A stretch of 64,000 nucleotides of DNA from Lingula anatina (Eukaryota; Brachiopoda; Lingulata; Lingulida; Lingulidae): contig NW_019773814.1 of assembly GCF_001039355.2 (NCBI RefSeq), positions 279,838 through 343,837 of the forward strand, written 5' to 3'. Below, one piece after another: positions 60,601 through 64,000 of this stretch. A program made the translations under genes and the position numbers. Under the pieces are notes generated by a model. It saw only the letters and a list, made by a program, of their open reading frames with translations, made no database searches and had not been told where the DNA came from. Within the stretch, counting starts at the first letter, position 1. The number at the start of each line of letters is the position of its first letter.

Positions 60601-63499
60601 GTGGCCAGACAGAACCAGCTGAACACCAGGTCAGTGAGCTATAGCCTTGCTCTAGGATAACATTTCTCTTAATCAAATAGCTGGATAATTTTAGCCAAAT
60701 CAAATTTTGAATTTTTCAATGAAAACTTTGGCTGAAAACAGGACATTTTATATACTGAGATATTTAAGATACTCTTTTTGAGTTAGTATTTGCTTAGCGG
60801 TCAGTTAAAATTCATTGTGTGATATAAGTACAGTGCAGAAGATAAGGCCTCAGAAAAAGTCTACAGATGAAATGTATTGATAATAGAAAAATGGTCTAGA
60901 ACAACAACTGATAGTTATTTTGAAAGAACCTATTTTAGTAATTTTATGGTAAGTGTATCAGTCAATTCCATCAAACTTACAGAGTAAGACCAAACCTTGA
61001 ACAAAAGCTAGCCTGATATTTTGTTGTGTATTGTATTTATGAATATATGAGTATTGAGTTGTGCATTAATGCTTCCCAAAATAACAGTTATTATAAGTAT
61101 CCTATTTCTATTACTTCTATGCCTTTTACATCATTTACCAGGTGGGCTCGCCTACGTGACATAGTGGATGCTAAGAGAGAGGAGCTCAATACCTCACATG
61201 GCATACAGACATTCAAGATTGAAATTGTTGAAACCATTGTAAGTGTAATTGTCCACATTACCAATTTAATGGTACTTTGCGCAAGCAGTTCTTGTCTAAT
61301 TTTATAAATACTGCTTACTTCCAGATGTTATGTATATTCTTGTTTGAAGTACATTACGTGTCATATATCGATATTTTTTGATTGTGGCTTTTTAAAAATA
61401 TATAATTATATGTTATTGAATTGTGTTAAAATATTTGTGTGTGTGTGTGCAAGGACGTTTGTGTCTGTGTATGTGTGATTAGTTCAAGTACATCATATAG
61501 TACCAGACTTGTGAATATTGCAGTGTATGTAAGTGTGAAGTAGTTTTAAGGTGCAGTACATGTCAAGAAGTGCCTGACTTGTTCTATTCTCTTCCTGTAG
61601 TCTTGGATTCGTGACAAGGCCAAGCTGATTGAGTCCACAGATGAACTGGGCAATGACCTGGCTGGAGTGATGGCCTTACAGAGGAGACTCAGTGGCATGG
61701 AGAGAGACCTGGCAGCCATACAAGCAAAGGTATAGCACACACACTTGGGCATTCTAAATTCTATATAAAACTTTTTTGCAGTTATTTTACATACATAAAG
61801 ATATATTGTACTTAAAATTATGTTGACACTGAATTGTGATCTTTGAATTATTCATATACCACGTTTTTATTGTATTTTAGAGAAATTTAACATCATCTGG
61901 TGATCAGAATTTCTTTTACATGTTGATATATTGTTTATGAAATTCTATAGACATAAAATTGTGATCTCTGAATTATTCATTTCTTATGTTATTTAACATA
62001 GAAGCTTGCAGTACACATCTTTAGAAACATATCTTTTTTTAAGAACAAATATTTATCTTCCAAATGTTGCAACTGTTTCCTAAAAATGTGTTTTGTACTA
62101 CTATTACGAATAACAAAAAAGTTTATAGTTGATTCAGATATGTCAATTTTATATTGAACCTTATATTGAACCTTGCAGCTTGATTCCTTGCAAACTGAGG
62201 CTGAGAAGTTGTGTGAAGAGAAACCAGAGGAGGCAGATGAAATTAAAGAGAAGCTGGGACAGATTCAGGATGTCTGGCAGGAGCTTAAGATTATGGTGAG
62301 AGATAGCTGTAGGGTTAAAATTCTTAATGTTCCTTATGTATAATTCAAACAGTTGCAATGTTAGAATCTGTATAAAGGAAATATTTTATGTCATTGAAAT
62401 GGATTATTGTGTACATTTGTCAGAAGTATAGATACACATAATAACGGCTTACAAGTATTGTTTTTATTTATATATTATATATTGATCTATTGCTTTCAGC
62501 TTAAAGACCGTGATGAGAAGCTTGGTGAAGCTGGAGAGCTTCAGCGTTTCCTGCAGAACCTTGACCACTTCCAGCAGTGGCTGTCCCACACCCAGGTGAC
62601 CATCGCCTCTGAGGACATCCCCAACAGTCTGTCCGAGGCCGAGAAACTTTTGAACCAGCATCAACAGATCAAGGAGGAGATCGACCGCTATGCTCCTGAC
62701 TATGCCCAGATGAAGGAGTATGGTGCCAAAGTGTGTGAGGGCCAAACTGATGACCCACAGTATCTGTTCTTAAGAGAGGTAGGACAATGATTAGAGATGC
62801 TTTTGTTTGAAAAGAATGTCAACCAGCATTTAAACCACTATTGCTTTTAAGTGGACTTGAGGATTGTTAGAAGATTGGATTGAAAGTTTTCTGTTATTTT
62901 AGCATCATTGTTATCACATGGACTTTTTGGTTGTAAGTTCAGAGTTTTCCCTGTTTTTGTCATATTGCTTGTGAAGACATTTGCCTTAAAGTAAATCAGT
63001 TGTGAATAGACAGGTATGTATAAAGACAGAAGCCTGACCTTTCATTGTTTTGTAGCGTCTTAATGCTCTGGATGATGGTTGGGAAGAGCTGCACCAGATG
63101 TGGGAGAACAGACAGAACCTGCTGTCACAGAGCCTCAACCTACAGGTATAGAACTGTGTTCTCTACTGGCACTCAGAGCAGATGCATAATCAATTGTTTC
63201 AAGCTTTGTAACTTTCTTAGTCTGTGAAAGGTGTTTAAGTACCAAAGAATTGAGGGTACAGATATTTGATGCAGTGTACTCTCGGTAATGTCAGTTAGTC
63301 TTTTCTTTACTTGTTGTAAGTTCTTAAATTCAAGTATTTCATTACTTTTATTCAAACATCAACACATCTTAAATGTTATAAGTATAATGTGCATATTTGT
63401 TTACAAATGTCACTGTTTTAGGTCTTCTTAAGAGACGCCAAACAGGCAGAAGTCCTGCTGAACCAACAAGAAAATTTCTTGTCCAAGGAGGAAGTCCCA
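39618..63499 (+). CDS. SPTBN1: Beta-spectrin, non-erythroid type (N-terminal part; gene continues past the window)
   Basis: Actin-crosslinking subunit of the spectrin membrane skeleton. Coding exons: 39618-39747, 44947-45098, 45576-45749, 51569-51741, 52093-52208, 52381-52493, 52859-53046, 53244-53426, 53686-53943, 54446-54584, 54939-55104, 55450-55694, 56078-56278, 56671-56787, 59308-59385, 60001-60165, 60424-60629, 61142-61238, 61601-61729, 62179-62295, 62500-62778, 63056-63145, 63422-63499. The total is 3594 nt, 1198 residues, all phases consistent. It starts [10 protein letters not shown] and [17 protein letters not shown] is shared with vertebrate beta-spectrins. Two CH domains (about 48-275) are followed by spectrin repeats up to about repeat 9. 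The final exon ends in phase 0 with a donor, so further repeats and any PH domain lie to the right. A 36-nt cassette exon is possible at 57597-57632. The start exon begins at 39592, so the 5' leader is split. The symbol marks the family, not a specific paralogue. Confidence 0.95.
42482..42530. repeat. Perfect 23-bp inverted repeat with 3-nt loop
   Basis: Arms 42482-42504 and 42508-42530 are exact reverse complements around AAT. No flanking target duplication is visible. Confidence 0.95.
43953..43974. repeat. Poly-C tract
   Basis: 22 consecutive C. Confidence 0.95.
44540..44990 (+). repeat. Degenerate ~100-bp tandem array ending in the beta-spectrin exon 2 acceptor
   Basis: Copies start near 44746 (TTTTCTTCAG|ATGGGC), 44845 (TTCTTCCTCAG|ATGAGC) and 44947 (TTCTTCCATAG|ATGAGC, the real exon 2). 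The first two share most of about 98 bp, including TATCAAAAGATAAG. Older, weaker copies are suggested at about 44640 (TTTAGAAGG, then AAACAGTCCAGAA) and 44550 (CCAGAAGACAGCATTCAC). Each recent copy brings a pyrimidine tract, an AG and the start of the exon. Confidence 0.65.
45750..51568 (+). other. Beta-spectrin intron 3 (5.8 kb)
   Basis: No exon recognised. It contains C/A-rich simple sequence at about 48440-48480 and a fold-back element at 49876-50190. Confidence 0.6.
49876..50190. mobile_element. Fold-back (long-TIR) element, 315 bp
   Basis: Two arms of about 112 bp (49876-49988 and 50079-50190) are inverted copies with few mismatches, separated by about 90 bp. The ends read CAGACCTACCCAACTACCAG and, on the other strand, CAGGCCTACCCAACTACCAG. 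TGAAAT flanks it on both sides (49870-49875 and 50191-50196). No coding capacity. Confidence 0.85.
57528..57563. repeat. (ACT)n microsatellite
   Basis: ACT units with one interruption, ending 33 bases before the candidate cassette exon. Confidence 0.9.
57597..57632 (+). CDS. SPTBN1: Candidate 36-nt cassette exon of beta-spectrin
   Basis: Acceptor CATTGTAG at 57595-57596 and donor ACA|GTGAGT after 57632. It is phase 0 at both sides, between two phase-0 exons, and encodes [12 protein letters not shown]. The next exon starts [12 protein letters not shown] at the same protein position, so the 12 residues look like a diverged duplicate of that start. Inclusion would insert 12 residues after LIKKHK without a frame change. 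Confidence 0.5.
57633..59307 (+). other. Beta-spectrin intron between cassette and next exon
   Basis: 1.7 kb without recognisable exons. The open frames at 57825-58058 and 58077-58322 have no homology I can name. Confidence 0.5.
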
Positions 63500-64000
63500 G
63501 TAAGTACAATTTTATGGACTTAGAATTTGCACTAGCAGCTATTTAAAAAAGAAAATAGAAAATCACACAGACCAATTCTTTATTTTGTGTGTTACAGCAA
63601 ACTTTGCACAAACTTTGCATTGTATTTTGTAGATTTTATTTCATTTCTGAAATATCAGTATTTTTGTACTGCAGATTGAAAGGCTTCGGCTGTTATTGAT
63701 TGAACACATAATTTAAGTTATATTAAGAGTGCATTTGCTTTCTTGCAATGGAAATAGAAATGCAAAAGATTTTCTAACAATGTAAAAAGTTTATAAGAGA
63801 AGAGAATGAAGGAAAATTGTATCAAAAATGGATAAAAGAATGAAAACCTGACAATTAAATCCAGATGTCACATTTACCTGAAGTCTGTTTCGGATTTAAG
63901 ATCTTTGACAGACTCCTCTATAATTATCAACTCTATCAGAGAAATTATGACAAACAAGTGTGTCATTTTTGCCTTGTGTGTTTCTTCTTTCTGTTCACTT
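63500..64000 (+). other. Beta-spectrin intron running off the window
   Basis: Begins with donor CCA|GTAAGT at 63500. Nothing else is recognised before the window ends. Confidence 0.7.

Larger units (their letters stand above)
52859..63499 (+). other. SPTBN1: Beta-spectrin repeat region, repeats 1 to about 9 (partial)
   Basis: Triple-helical repeats from about residue 290 onward. Conserved blocks include LLEWIEQTI-like [41 protein letters not shown]-type [88 protein letters not shown] and [16 protein letters not shown]. Introns mostly do not match repeat boundaries, as is usual for spectrins. Confidence 0.9.

Overview
The window is animal (metazoan) nuclear DNA. It is AT-rich, with long introns and compact exons bounded by GT-AG splice sites, several short transposable elements, and one assembly gap (N at 2172-2891). 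Exons were called by reading splice sites and checking that codon phase stays consistent from exon to exon. The proteins look bilaterian and the gene structures look like a marine invertebrate (a lophotrochozoan, ambulacrarian or cephalochordate would all fit); no single feature fixes the species.

Layout, left to right. (1) 691-2100, minus strand: a divergent seven-transmembrane, rhodopsin-GPCR-like protein with a long third intracellular loop. An intron acceptor just upstream shows the gene extends into the gap. (2) 5312-16046, minus strand: NudE (NDE1/NDEL1 family), the LIS1/dynein adaptor, in eight shared coding exons plus two alternative last exons. A 69-bp tandem repeat has multiplied one of its splice donors. 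(3) 16.0-16.8 kb: a short shared promoter region. (4) 17679-31773, plus strand: a complete MARF1 (NYN endonuclease, two RRMs, eight LOTUS/OST-HTH domains), 24 coding exons giving 1527 residues. Its intron 7 carries a 914-bp Harbinger-type element. (5) 33.6-39.6 kb: spacer and likely 5' leader region of the next gene, with two short TIR elements that each have 5-bp target duplications. (6) 39618-63499 and beyond the right edge, plus strand: beta-spectrin, from the initiator Met through both calponin-homology domains to about spectrin repeat 9 (about 1198 residues); the rest lies outside the window.

The genes act in different processes: NudE in dynein/LIS1 motility and centrosome/nuclear positioning, MARF1 in post-transcriptional RNA silencing, and beta-spectrin in the membrane skeleton. 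The notable link is positional. NudE and MARF1 are divergently transcribed from one short region, the same head-to-head arrangement that I recall for human NDE1 and MARF1.

I found no new enzymatic system. The most unusual observations are two tandem arrays whose repeat unit carries a splice site (a donor in NudE, an acceptor in beta-spectrin), a 36-nt candidate cassette exon in beta-spectrin, a large fold-back element with clean target duplications, and the deeply conserved NudE/MARF1 promoter arrangement.
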